Program-made: the position numbers and the translations under genes
In this document: piece after piece, positions 41,701 to 45,897 of the stretch
Position numbering within the stretch: the first letter of the stretch is position 1
Layout of the letters: each line of letters opens with the position of its first letter
The notes under the pieces: model-generated
Seen by the model: the letters and a program-made list of their open reading frames with translations, nothing else
What the model was told of the DNA's origin: nothing
Databases searched by the model: none
Assembly (NCBI GenBank): GCA_019925095.2
Contig: CM034392.1
Coordinates: 1,867,501-1,931,500 of the forward strand
Source of the DNA: Dendrolimus kikuchii
Lineage: Eukaryota > Arthropoda > Insecta > Lepidoptera > Lasiocampidae
DNA length: 64,000 nt
Direction: 5' to 3'

Positions 41701-41830
41701 GACGAAGAAAAAGAAGAGTGGTGCGATGAAGTGGCTTACGAGGAAATTTTTCAAAAGAGGCAGTAGGAGGGAGTTGCGAGTCGAAACCGCATTGGTTGGT
41801 GCTTCTATAGGTGTTGGTGTAGCGCAGTGA
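13835..41830 (+). CDS. Myd88: Myd88, innate immune adaptor (six coding exons joined)
   Basis: Join 13835-13962, 29257-29486, 32498-32685, 34613-34778, 40381-40555 and 41497-41830 gives 1221 nt, one uninterrupted frame of 406 codons plus TGA. Every junction is GT/AG and every phase agrees. The protein couples Toll/IL-1 receptors to Pelle/IRAK-type kinases under the plasma membrane. It has a death domain (about residues 12-110; DWRGLAHLLQ at its core) and a TIR domain (about 155-290). TIR box 1 is YDAFVLY (156-162), the BB-loop region EKLLAG (187-192), and the box 3 pair FW (280-281). The C-terminal extension is strongly basic (366-390). The first ATG follows an in-frame TAG 12 nt upstream. The length fits arthropod MyD88, which is longer than the roughly 296-residue human form. 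The introns are packed with mobile elements (15.3, 3.0, 1.9, 5.6 and 0.9 kb). Confidence 0.92.
14615..15095 (-). pseudogene. LINE C-terminal fragment
   Basis: The - strand (open over 15094-14777) reads SLACYSGPFSVHALRLWIAL, then PHTIRDNSLKSSLKKSHRAL, the pattern found at the extreme C-terminus of many Jockey/CR1-type LINEs. Its 3' end continues to a GTACAATAAAGAATAAAG tail at about 14622-14642. Family D sequence lies on both sides (14515-14612 and 15055-15125), so the LINE piece seems to be inserted in, or transcribed with, that repeat. Inactive. Confidence 0.6.
15205..15700 (+). pseudogene. LINE C-terminal fragment
   Basis: Broken frames on the + strand end with SKLWNELPSAVFPEHYNMGL, then FKKGINRYL and a stop near 15692, followed by an A run. 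The WNxLP...VFP...FK...NRYL signature is shared with the LINE end at 42940-43227. An upstream open piece (15212-15454, ending YHRTARQ) fits the same region. No catalytic domain is present. Confidence 0.6.
16155..16497 (+). pseudogene. RTE-like LINE 3' end (family 1)
   Basis: Encodes KVRKGMLRWFGHVERMHDER, then the SRGRPRHTFHDQIDRILAEGDV region, ending AYPARELV and a stop, with a TATGTATGTATGTA tail. TACTAATATCAA occurs at 16148-16159 and again just after the tail (16499-16510), a likely 12 bp target duplication. A near-identical segment lies inverted at 25313-25677. Confidence 0.75.
16500..17440. repeat. Interspersed repeats C and G
   Basis: 16500-16890 matches 24945-25312 in inverted orientation (blocks GATGAATCTGTGCACCAC, CTATAATATTATAA, CATGCCATGTCTGTACATTG, CACCCATGGTGTTGC). 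16920-17370 carries family G modules, such as CGGGATTCACGTAAAAGC and several CCCGCGGGA/CCCGGGAG palindromes. The apparent ORFs here have no domain. Part of a long inverted duplication discussed in the findings. Confidence 0.55.
17473..17681 (+). mobile_element. 209 bp Helitron-like non-autonomous element
   Basis: Starts TCTTAATATATATAAATC and ends CAGCTAG followed by T. A short hairpin (GCAGA, loop ACAACG, TCTGC) lies just before the CTAG end. A 5' TC, a 3' CTRR and a subterminal hairpin are Helitron hallmarks, and there is no target duplication. It sits inside an AT microsatellite (17449-17475 and 17684-17716). Confidence 0.55.
17718..18028 (+). repeat. Interspersed repeat family B (SINE or LINE 3' end)
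   Basis: Runs from ATCCGTGCAGGAACGGAG, through GGTGGTAGGGCATTTGCC and a GGCGATGGTAACC block, to CTCCTGCAATTAAAAAAA. The A-rich end marks the 3' side. Eight copies occur in the window in both orientations. The 60-78 codon open frames it creates are a property of the repeat, not a gene. Confidence 0.7.
18125..18375 (-). pseudogene. LINE C-terminal fragment
   Basis: The - strand reads, with stops, a GHIMRRDESHMTKRML-like stretch, then a GKP...IDGLCEG stretch, ending near YCVDPN. This resembles the common C-terminal region of a lepidopteran LINE. Decayed. Confidence 0.5.
18375..18540. repeat. LINE 3' tail repeat (family E)
   Basis: CAATACTCTTTATTGTACAC is followed by GGGCGGCCTTATTGCTAAAA and CAATCTCTTCCAGGCAAAC, as at 3236-3380. 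Confidence 0.55.
19832..20178 (+). repeat. BEL/Pao left LTR
   Basis: 347 bp direct repeat partner of 22495-22841, with TG...CA ends. GAGATATATAACAAGAG at about 20035 could be the promoter TATA. Its - strand open frame is repeated in the other LTR and is not a gene. Confidence 0.88.
20230..21195 (-). pseudogene. BEL/Pao gag fragment, inverted inside its element
   Basis: The - strand encodes the C-terminal gag region: a stretch like TLKDVITFLEDHACTETETY, then zinc-knuckle cysteines CPWCHVRGHRLLNC, CRKCLGPHYSDEC and CRECDSEKHHTTLH. Clean from 20587 to 20282, with stops upstream. Knuckle order and spacing are those of BEL/Pao gag. It faces opposite to the integrase and the LTRs, which is not possible in a functional element, so an internal inversion or template switch must have happened. 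Confidence 0.75.
21200..22448 (+). pseudogene. BEL/Pao integrase with C-terminal domain
   Basis: The start (about 21230-21430) encodes GLLRVGGRLSNSALRYD and the HH...CC zinc-binding region. The catalytic core follows: VSTDFAGPF (first D), IRSDCGTNYVG (second D) and FGGLHEAAVKS (catalytic E). After 22150 comes the BEL-type C-terminal domain (GELVLIKEDNLPRLQWKMGR). The frame changes twice, at about 21420 and 21640, so one protein cannot be made. From 21645 to 22448 it is a single 267-codon frame. Integrase joins cDNA to the chromosome in intact relatives. Confidence 0.88.
22495..22841 (+). repeat. BEL/Pao right LTR
   Basis: Direct repeat of 19832-20178, followed by target duplication ACATA. 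Confidence 0.88.
22860..23720. repeat. Array of degenerate family G modules
   Basis: Four to five diverged modules of roughly 120-160 bp each contain a CCCGGGAA...TTCGCGGGAT...CCGGGATA core and an AAAAAG/ATTTGAAAAAG block. They end in the TTCAATGTAGAGAGACG and ATAATATTATAG blocks seen at the ends of other family G copies. No coding potential. Confidence 0.5.
24940..25312 (-). repeat. Interspersed repeat C, inverted relative to 16500-16890
   Basis: Starts GGAAAGTGGTTACCATCGCC directly beside the TA of the 6.3 kb element and runs to ACTTAAGAATTGTTATTAG. It matches the reverse complement of 16500-16890 over its length. Confidence 0.65.
25313..25677 (-). pseudogene. RTE-like LINE 3' end (family 1)
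   Basis: Begins on the + strand with ACATACATACATAGCTTCAC (tail). On the - strand it encodes MHDERMTKQIYNAKLDGC, a SRGRPRHTFHDQIDRVLAEGD stretch split here by the repeat's own frame, then RACMTRVMNVKEASEV. Inverted partner of 16155-16497. Confidence 0.75.
25678..26257. other. Intron DNA, nothing recognised
   Basis: AT-rich. 26160-26225 is slightly GC-richer but has no recognisable repeat end. Confidence 0.45.
26258..26374 (-). repeat. Copia 3' LTR, truncated
   Basis: 117 of 168 bp remain. The missing 51 bp were lost together with pol. Target duplication CTTAT adjoins it at 26253-26257. Confidence 0.82.
26313..27089 (-). CDS. Copia gag protein (258 residues, LTR-encoded end)
   Basis: Starts MNNLNIEKLLGRENYNTW, the usual start of Copia gag, followed by the helical gag core (about 20-180) and a CCHC zinc knuckle CYNCHKYGHVKSQC (201-214) behind a basic stretch. 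Gag forms the particle and packages RNA. From about residue 239 the frame runs across the deletion junction into the truncated 3' LTR, which supplies the last 20 residues and the stop. The whole frame is intact, so a gag-only protein could be made from the LTR promoter. It is more likely a deletion derivative than a tamed host gene. Confidence 0.82.
   Translation of the reverse strand: MNNLNIEKLLGRENYNTWRFAVKSYLQHEELWECIDAKSAVDNKKDLKAKSKIILLVDPINYVHIENATTAREVWCNLQKVFEDSGLSRKVGLLKDLINTTLDNCASIEEYINKIVCTAHKLRNIGFNVDDEWLGTLMLAGLPDHYKPMIMGIESSGITISSDFIKTKLLQEIKVSESTVFFTKHKNVSNQSKPKAKGPRCYNCHKYGHVKSQCNVKKNNNSVFPTTFSVYNDVNQDSHRPFHSFIRGLQHVLPIIIL
27211..27378 (-). repeat. Copia 5' LTR
   Basis: 168 bp. 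Its inner 117 bp is repeated at 26258-26374. The outer boundary is set by the TG end and the CTTAT duplication. Confidence 0.82.
27384..28215. other. Intron DNA with minor repeats
   Basis: A TTCTTTCTTTCTTTC run lies at 27455-27470. 27670-27735 shares GAGTTAGAGTAAG...TTTGAAC with 23790-23855 in inverted orientation. No gene. Confidence 0.45.
28216..28465. mobile_element. 250 bp mariner-like MITE
   Basis: The left end GTGAAACACTTACAAGCCAA continues through GATGGCGCTGTGCAA. The right end is its complement (about 39 bp, one mismatch). TA flanks both sides (28214-28215 and 28466-28467). The interior is non-coding. Confidence 0.7.
28490..28930 (-). pseudogene. LINE reverse transcriptase C-terminal fragment
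   Basis: The - strand reads a FKYLGHWVIEDLRD stretch, then VLLGLPWRCNASGM and LLKYFANRWDSPLLHKWVEL. This is the thumb/post-RT region of a Jockey-superfamily or related LINE. Stops and frameshifts are frequent. Confidence 0.6.
28948..29183. mobile_element. 236 bp MITE with TA duplication
   Basis: Inverted ends ATTGGACCTACTTATGCAAA and, complemented from the right, ATTGGACATACTTATGCAAA. TA lies on both sides. It ends 73 bp upstream of Myd88 exon 2. Confidence 0.65.
29257..29486 (+). CDS. Myd88: Myd88 exon 2 (death domain)
   Basis: The acceptor is TTTTGTAAACAG and the donor is GGTAAGC. It encodes residues 43-119 plus one base: DWRGLAHLLQ, then a stretch ending HDDILNDLHWYIQRQ. The conserved Trp and the spacing fit the MyD88 death domain, which assembles with IRAK/Pelle/Tube death domains. 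A MITE ends 73 bp upstream and an RTE fragment lies 39 bp downstream of the donor. Confidence 0.9.
29505..29650 (+). mobile_element. Short RTE-like insertion with hairpin 5' junction
   Basis: 29540-29650 encodes the last part of the family-1 LINE (MNVQEASEVCKNGPKWRS...) and the TATG tail. ATGTTTGACTACTAG occurs at 29511-29525 and again at 29651-29665 (15 bp duplication). Between the left duplication and the LINE lies an inverted copy of the flank, so 29505-29521 and 29523-29539 form a perfect 17 bp hairpin. It starts 18 bp after the exon 2 donor. Confidence 0.72.
29660..29940 (+). repeat. Interspersed repeat family F
   Basis: GCTCGCGACTTCGTCGGCGTGG... to GTACAGAAATTCGACCTCT, as at 3752-4015. 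Confidence 0.6.
30458..30738 (+). repeat. Interspersed repeat family B
   Basis: ATCCGTGCAGGAACGGAG to CTCCTGCAATAAAAAAAA. Lacks the GGCCGGACGG segment, an internal deletion. The flanking 29941-30457 and 30739-31364 show no gene. Confidence 0.65.
31365..31985 (-). repeat. Family F copy split by a nested family B copy
   Basis: 31365-31420 and 31729-31985 together make one inverted family F element. 31421-31728 is a family B copy in the same inverted orientation (GCAGGAGATCAGCAG... to CGTTCCTGCACGGAT). GGAT occurs at both junctions, a possible short target duplication. B therefore moved after F. Confidence 0.65.
32498..32685 (+). CDS. Myd88: Myd88 exon 3 (linker and start of TIR domain)
   Basis: Acceptor TTAATAG, donor AAGGTATGAG. 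Encodes residues 120-182, an intermediate segment followed by YDAFVLYADQDADFV, the beta-A strand/box 1 of the TIR domain. The donor GTATGAGC is also the first copy of a motif repeated in the minisatellite that starts here (32686-33900). Confidence 0.9.
32686..33900 (+). repeat. 85 bp minisatellite, about 14 copies, at the exon 3 donor
   Basis: Unit of 85 bp: GAGCAAGTTATTATTAAAGT, then ATATGACGGTATTGCTGACA, CGTCCATAAAACGTAACTCG and CTATGAGTTACGGTAT. Two variants (GGTATGAGC and GGCAAGGGC) partly alternate, giving a 170 bp higher-order period. Most units can form the hairpin CGTAACTC-GCTAT-GAGTTACG. The array starts exactly at the splice donor of Myd88 exon 3, and several units keep GGTATGAGCAAG. 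It is unlike a CRISPR array: there are no unique spacers. Confidence 0.92.
33915..34130 (-). repeat. Dispersed repeat family H
   Basis: Inverted copy of the repeats at 48040-48260 and 48715-49085: GCCGTTCCACAAGGCGACCG, a TGACGTCA palindrome at 34014-34021, and CCGTTCCACTTGGG. Probably a MITE. Ends unresolved. Confidence 0.5.
34340..34515 (+). repeat. Dispersed repeat family D
   Basis: GAGTTTCTTGCCGCTTCTTC, AACACGTTGCGAAGCGGTGT, CGTATGACCTTCAAAAA and GAATAAAAACTTTTGAATTT are shared with 14515-14612 and 15055-15125. Ends about 100 bp before exon 4. Confidence 0.5.
34613..34778 (+). CDS. Myd88: Myd88 exon 4 (TIR box 2 and core)
   Basis: Acceptor TTTTTGCCAG, donor GGTGAGA. Encodes residues 183-237 plus one base. 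FCTKEKLLAG covers the BB loop. RCRYIILVYSPDF is the conserved central strand and the loop after it. The usual BB-loop proline is Ala here, as in other insect MyD88 proteins that have Gly-Gly at this place. Confidence 0.9.
34991..35426. mobile_element. MITE (TA duplication) carrying a nested RTE 3' end
   Basis: Inverted ends TCGAGGGCTTTATAACAAA and its near-complement, flanked by TA (34989-34990 and 35427-35428). Removing the inner insertion leaves about 235 bp. The insertion at 35073-35260 is a family-1 RTE 3' end on the - strand with a 13 bp duplication TAAAACAAAACTA (35060-35072 and 35261-35273). Confidence 0.75.
35073..35260 (-). mobile_element. RTE-like LINE 3' end, 188 bp, nested in a MITE
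   Basis: Heavily 5'-truncated copy covering the RVLAEGDVRSLKNRR region to the TATG tail, with the exact 13 bp target duplication given for the surrounding MITE. Confidence 0.78.
35705..35812. repeat. (TG)n-rich microsatellite
   Basis: A perfect TG run near 35707-35734 grades into imperfect GTGCG/GTATG repeats. 35427-35704 and 35813-36560 show no gene; 35455-35475 is a short ATA run. Confidence 0.85.
36566..37540 (-). pseudogene. RTE-like LINE 3' part (family 2), split by a family-1 insertion
   Basis: The - strand from 37540 reads CIFPRDGKHESDIERRVIAG, then after stops MLRWFGHVERMDENRITEQV, GRPRRTHHDQITEMLKRGQI, and beyond the insertion RACMKRLMKVDEAKVVC, ending near YPHGKKA and a stop (about 36578). 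Related to family 1 but clearly distinct. Frameshifted and inactive. Confidence 0.75.
36696..37007 (-). mobile_element. RTE-like LINE 3' end (family 1) nested in family 2
   Basis: 312 bp copy from the TATG tail (TACATACATACATAA) to a 5' truncation at about 37007. CACGTTTATTT flanks it at 36685-36695 and 37008-37018, an 11 bp duplication. Removing it restores the family-2 reading order. Confidence 0.82.
37590..37840 (+). mobile_element. tRNA-derived SINE nested in the pogo element
   Basis: A box TGGTTGAGCGGG (about 37606) and B box GGTTCGATTCC (about 37660) are well spaced for RNA polymerase III. A body with GGTCTGGGTGTCTGGGATCG follows and the tail is (ATT)n at 37820-37838. Too long, and without tRNA stems, for a true tRNA gene. 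Relatives at 40-300 and 60062-60150. Confidence 0.75.
38032..38483 (+). pseudogene. pogo/Tigger transposase C-terminal remnant
   Basis: First frame: EEWNKHMSGSNITFEDFVTC, then an acidic EEEILESVNNC stretch, ending at a TAG (38242-38244). A frameshift follows, then VLRVSINEAKRALTTVRSF and QKKITDFFKW, ending TAA at 38481-38483. The catalytic DDD/E domain is gone. QKKITDFF fits the PCNA-interacting (PIP) box Qxx[ILM]xxFF known at the C-terminus of pogo transposases. Confidence 0.75.
38953..39342 (+). pseudogene. RTE-like LINE 3' part with internal deletion
   Basis: Encodes a KREHESRVNAVEMRALRKIC-like stretch and CGVTLADRVRNTEVRKRVGL, then jumps from the GMLRWFG region directly to HTFHDQIDRVLAEGDV, losing about 100 bp. 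Ends with the TATG tail. TATTTAATC on both sides is a likely 9 bp target duplication. 38680-38940 shows no gene. Confidence 0.7.
39343..40212. other. Intron DNA; (TTTC)n-tailed repeat at its right part
   Basis: About 39915-40096 looks like a retroelement 3' end: TTAGTTAAG..., AATAACTCTAAATAAACA and (CTTT)n at 40078-40094. The short open stretch near 39918-39986 is not an exon of Myd88, because exons 4 and 5 already join in phase. Confidence 0.4.
40213..40357 (+). repeat. Dispersed repeat family K
   Basis: GTCGTACAGCTGGTGCGATA to GACGTATGCAGCTC. Second copy at 61016-61163. Ends 24 bp before the Myd88 exon 5 acceptor. Confidence 0.55.
40381..40555 (+). CDS. Myd88: Myd88 exon 5 (end of TIR domain, box 3)
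   Basis: Acceptor GAATTTTCAG, donor AGGTAATA. Encodes residues 238-295 plus two bases. RKIIPVMY is the beta-E strand and YDFWQKLEQSL contains the box 3 Phe-Trp. A dispersed repeat (family K) ends about 24 bp upstream of the acceptor. Confidence 0.9.
40564..40690. repeat. LINE 3' tail repeat (family E)
   Basis: Contains AATAGGCGGTCTTATCACTA and GCAATTTCTTCCAGACAACC, as in 3236-3380. Confidence 0.45.
40848..41265 (+). repeat. Interspersed repeat family B, tandem partial and full copy
   Basis: 40848-40953 is the 3' half of a copy up to GATGGTA. A second, complete copy (ATCTGTGCAGGAACGGAG to CTGCAATAAAAAAAG) starts at 40954. The order suggests insertion of one copy into another. Confidence 0.6.
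41395..41474 (+). mobile_element. Diverged Penelope-type terminal fragment beside exon 6
   Basis: GTTGACATCTTTGTTACCAC, then GGCTACTGAATTGTGGTCGA, AACGTCGAAATAAA and CCGCGCTTAAAACCGTTAA match the order of the Penelope terminal repeats with many substitutions. It ends about 20 bp before the Myd88 exon 6 acceptor. An old insertion, or a related family. Confidence 0.6.
41497..41830 (+). CDS. Myd88: Myd88 exon 6 (C-terminal extension, stop)
   Basis: Acceptor TATTTATTACAG. Encodes residues 296-406 and TGA at 41828-41830. After a Ser-rich stretch comes a lysine/arginine cluster (TKKKKSGAMKWLTRKFFKR, 365-383, then GSRRELR), followed by a short hydrophobic end. The basic cluster is like the phosphoinositide-binding tail reported for Drosophila MyD88. 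A second in-frame acceptor lies 6 nt downstream (TAACAG), so a two-residue splice variant is possible. Confidence 0.88.
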
Positions 41831-41997
41831 TTATGTATTGTAAGTGTTAAATATATGAATCGATACTTGACTATCAAGACCTCCTCCAATCTGGGGGCCT
41901 AAAGTGGCCACTTTTGGAGAATCGATTTGTGAAATTGACTCGTGTCTAGGTATAATGTTAGGTGTAAAACGTAGCGTACAGTTCCGTTTTGTTTTAA

Positions 41998-42800
41998 TAC
42001 TAGGCTACGCCCGCGACTTCGTCCACGCTTTTGACTTGAAAACGTCGCGGGATTCTCGGGGCATAAAGTACCGCAGCTATCGTTTTAGTGAAAACTTTGT
42101 CGGAATATGCACATTTTTATGCATAAAGGGTTAAAATAATATCACACATAAAAATGTCATTAGATTTTTTTTTTTTTTAATCTGGCCATTTTAAGTCATT
42201 CCCTGAAAAAATCCCGCAGAATTTACAGAATAAAGAGTAGCGCAGATTTCAAGTTCAAGACTGCTGTCGATCAGCGAAAACCGCGTCGAAGTCGGCTCAG
42301 TAGTTTTTACGTGAGTCCCGAACAAACAAATGACAAATCGACGAGAATAAAACTTCAAGTTAAAATTTTGTTGCGATTCGTTTTGCCACTTGTCCGTTGA
42401 AGTTTCACTTCTACTATGTGTCCCAGCACACATCTCGATTTTTCGCAGGTTTACTGCAAATTATGATTTGGTTTGGTTAGGTACATTTTAATTAATGCAT
42501 TTTTTATTTAAACATTTTATTTTATCAAACAAAAAAAAACTGAATTCGATCCGAAACCAAAAAAAAGACATCCATAGTCAACTCTAAAATTATGCCGCCT
42601 CTCACCACGCGATATACCCTCTACCCCCTCCACGTGGCCGTAACGGTTTTTCGTGACAGAAACAATCCTGATACCCTCCGTATATATATAGAAGTTTCAA
42701 TTCAAAAAAATTGCATCGTGTTGTCTATTTCAGTAGTTTTTTTTTTTCATTCAATGTACAGACACGGCATGTTTAGAATTGTATAATATTATAGATAGAC
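41998..42800. repeat. Family G repeat downstream of Myd88
   Basis: 41998-42345 contains CGCGACTTCGTCCACGC, CGTCGCGGGATTCTCGGGGC, and an AGCGCAGATTTCAAGTTCAAG-type block split over lines. 42735-42795 ends with TTCAATGTACAGACACGG and ATAATATTATAG. It may overlap the unknown end of the Myd88 3' UTR. Confidence 0.45.
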
Positions 42801-42939
42801 TTGCCTTATTCGTAAGTATGAATCAACGAAAGTGGCCTTAAGGCCCCTGATATTTGTTACTGATGTCCAAACATTCCACGTCATACAATAGGAGTGTCGT
42901 ATTAAGATTTGAAACAAACAGAGTTGTTTTTGTTAATAC

Positions 42940-43227
42940 TTGCACTTGTATCAAAGACTAGCGATGCCAGGGAAACTGATTCTGCCATCTCCTTTCCATC
43001 ATCGGATAACCAGACGAACCGGCATGCGGCACCGATATATGGTGGATATTCTATCTATAAGAACGAAGCTCTTTTCATCTAGCTTCACCATACGCACCGC
43101 AAAGGAGTGGAACTCATTTCCGGACTCTGTCTTTCCCGATACTTATAACCTGGGTGTCTTCAAGTCCCATGTGAATAGGTACCTTCTAGACCACATCTTC
43201 GCTCGACATAGGGCGAGATCGTGGTAA
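42940..43227 (+). pseudogene. LINE ORF C-terminus leading into a satellite
   Basis: An open frame ends RTAKEWNSFPDSVFPDTYNL, then GVFKSHVNRYLLDHIFARH and TAA at 43225-43227. The WNSxPDSVFP...FK...NRYL pattern marks a LINE C-terminus, as at 15205-15700. Its last codons and 3' UTR are the first unit of the 149 bp array that follows. Confidence 0.65.
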
Positions 43228-44365
43228 AACGCGAAGCTATACTACAATAAAAAAAAGAACGAAATAGTTGACTAAAACCGGTTATAACCAGTTATTTTCA
43301 ACCGGTTCCAAGCCTTGTTGTTTCCGAATCCATCCTAGACCACACCTTCGCTCCACATAGGGCGAGATCGTGGTAAAACGCGAAGCTATACTACAATAAA
43401 AAAAGAACGAAATAGTTGACTAAAACCGGTTATAACCAGTTAAATTTCAACCGGTTCCAAGCCTTGTTGTTTCCGAATCAATCCTAGACCACACCTTCGC
43501 TCCACATAGGGCGAGATCGTGGCAAAACGCGAAGCTATACTACAATAAAAAAAGAACGAAATAGTTGACTAAAACCGGTTATAACCAGTTAAATTTCAAC
43601 CGGTTCCAAGCCTTGTTGTTTCCGAATCCATCCTAGACCACATCTTCGCTCCACATAGGGCGAGATCGTGGTAAAACGCGAAGCTATACTACAATAAAAA
43701 AGAACGAAATAGTTGACTAAAACCGGTTATAACTAGTTAAATTTCAACCGGTTCCCAAGCCTTGTTGTTTCCGAATCCATCCTAGACCACATCTTCGCTC
43801 CACATAGGGCGAGATCGTGGTAAAACGCGAAGCTATACTACAATAAAAAAGAACGAAATAGTTGACTAAAACCGGTTATAACCAGTTAAATTTCAACCGG
43901 TTCCCAAGCCTTGTTGTTTCCGAATCCATCCTAGACCACATCTTCGCTCCACATAGGGCGAGATCGTGGTAAAACACGAAGCTATACTACAATAAAAAAA
44001 AGAACGAAATAGTTGACTAAAACCGGTTATACCAGTTAAATTTCAACCGGTTCCAAGCCTTGTTGTTTCCGAATCCATCCTAGACCACATCTTCGCTCCA
44101 CATAGGGCGAGATCGTGGTAAAACGCGAAGCTATACTACAATAAAAAAAAGAACGAAATAGTTGACTAAAACCGGTTATAACCAGTTAAATATCAACCGG
44201 TTCCAAGCCTTGTTGTTTCCGAATCCATCCTAGACCACATCTTCGCTCCACATAGGGCGAGATCGTGGTAAAACGCGAAGCTATACTACAATAAAAAAAA
44301 GAACGAAATAGTTGACTAAAACCGGTTATAACCAGTTAAATATCAACCGGTTCCAAGTCTTGTTT
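43180..44365 (+). repeat. 149 bp minisatellite, about 8 copies, from a LINE 3' end
   Basis: The phrase ATCCTAGAC recurs at 43332, 43481, 43630, 43779, 43928, 44077 and 44227, a period of 149-150 bp. The unit contains TTCGCTCCACATAGGGCGAG, an A7-A8 run, and two AACCGGTT palindromes with AACCAGTT between them. The first unit is the end of the LINE ORF above. Copies are nearly identical, indicating recent spread. Confidence 0.92.
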
Positions 44366-44705
44366 CCGAAATCTGCTGGTCTAAATTAGCTCTTGTTTCT
44401 CATTTTTTAATTCATCATACAAACGCGAAATCACCGAAAGATTTCTTATATTTTACGTTCTTATGAGGCTACTGTAAAATTTTGTTACATTGACTTAGGA
44501 TGTCTTGATTGTTAACCGTCGAAATGTGTTCCGTTTCTGACTTTTTAAAGTTGGGGCCTCATCTGGGATGATGCTAGTTATAGTTATTTCCACGCAAATG
44601 TGGCGATGGGTGTAATGCTATATTGTTTCTAATTGTTAACGACGTTACATATTGAACTAACGTGGCCTTTGAAGGACTGACATTATCCAAGATGACGTTC
44701 CACCT
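44366..44705. other. Intergenic, nothing recognised
   Basis: No coding or repeat signature could be supported. Confidence 0.4.
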
Positions 44706-44951
44706 TAAAGTGCCCCGGAGACAGTCAATTTCTACGTCGACGAAGTTTTGATTGAAGCCCATTGACAATCGCGAATGACGTAATCAATCGAACGTCTCGT
44801 TGCGCGCTAGTCGAGAAACATGGCGGACAGAAAGCAAATGTGGGCGAGCAATCGATGCTTCGTATGAAGCTCGCATCATTCGCACTTCCAATTGAAACGG
44901 TCAATGACGTAAAAATTGACAGTTGCGAATGACTGTCTCCGGGGCGCTTTA
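44706..44951. mobile_element. 246 bp MITE
   Basis: Left end TAAAGTGCCCCGGAGACAGT; right end complement TAAAGCGCCCCGGAGACAGT. Non-coding. The target duplication is unclear. Confidence 0.6.
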
Positions 44952-45084
44952 GAATTTAAACACTACTGTCAGGGGTTCCCAAAGTGTGCGCCGCGGTGCC
45001 CTGGTGCGTCGTAGAGCGCTCCCTGTTTACCATTCTCCGGAAACTAAACTTAGGCATTCGCGGTATACAAAATGTGTGGAGTTC

Positions 45085-45396
45085 ATCCGTGCAGGAACGG
45101 AGAAAGAATACAATTTCCTGCGGCCGGACGGCCTGTCGTAAGAGGCGACAAAACAACCCACAGCCAGGTGATAGGGCCATTTGCCCGACTGGATGGCTAC
45201 CACCCCTGGTCTAGAGTATGCCGCCATAACAACCTTGAGTTGTGTTCCGGCATTAGTGACCAGGTTCCAGTCTCCCTTAAGAGAGCAGCAGCGCATTTGT
45301 AGCACCTTTCGTGTTGCAAATGTCCATAGGCGATGGTAACCGCTTTCCATCAAGTGGGCCGTCTGCTTGTCTGCTGAACTCCTGCAATAAAAAAAG
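45085..45396 (+). repeat. Interspersed repeat family B
   Basis: Full-length copy, ATCCGTGCAGGAACGGAG to CCTGCAATAAAAAAAGG. Confidence 0.7.
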
Positions 45397-45681
45397 GTAT
45401 ACATTTCTACTATACATAAAAGTTAATACTTGTCAGTATTTTTTTGTGTATGAAACCTTCTTTGAATCAAAATGACTTTTTGTGAAACATTCGTAGTTTT
45501 GTTGTTTGAGATTTGTAAAATAAAAATTTGTAAGTAATTTCTGTTCATTTTTATTTAATTTTTTCAAAGTCAAAGTGAAAATGATTTATTTGTTTGAAAC
45601 ATTGTCATTTAGTTAAAAGTCAAAAGTTACATGTCTCGCCTTTGACAGGCATACAATTCGTGTGGTTTTGGTTAAAAGTCA

Positions 45682-45897
45682 TTTTTATTGCATGAAATGA
45701 GCAGACAGGGGTTCGAACCTGGCACTATTAATGCCGAACACAACTCTAGGTTGTTATGGCGGCATACTCTAGACCAGGGGTGGTAGCCATCCAGACGGGT
45801 TAATACCCTACCACCTGGATGTGGGTTGTTTTGCCCCCTCTTACGAGAGGCTACCCCGACGCAGGAAATCGTATTCTTTCTCAGTTTCTGCACAGAT
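45682..45897 (-). repeat. Diverged interspersed repeat family B
   Basis: Inverted and more diverged: CTGTCTGCTCATTTCATGCA, GGTGGTAGGGTATTAACCCG and CAGAAACTGAGAAAGAATAC on the - strand. It differs by GGTTCGAACCCC where other copies read GGTTCCAGTCTCC. Confidence 0.6.
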
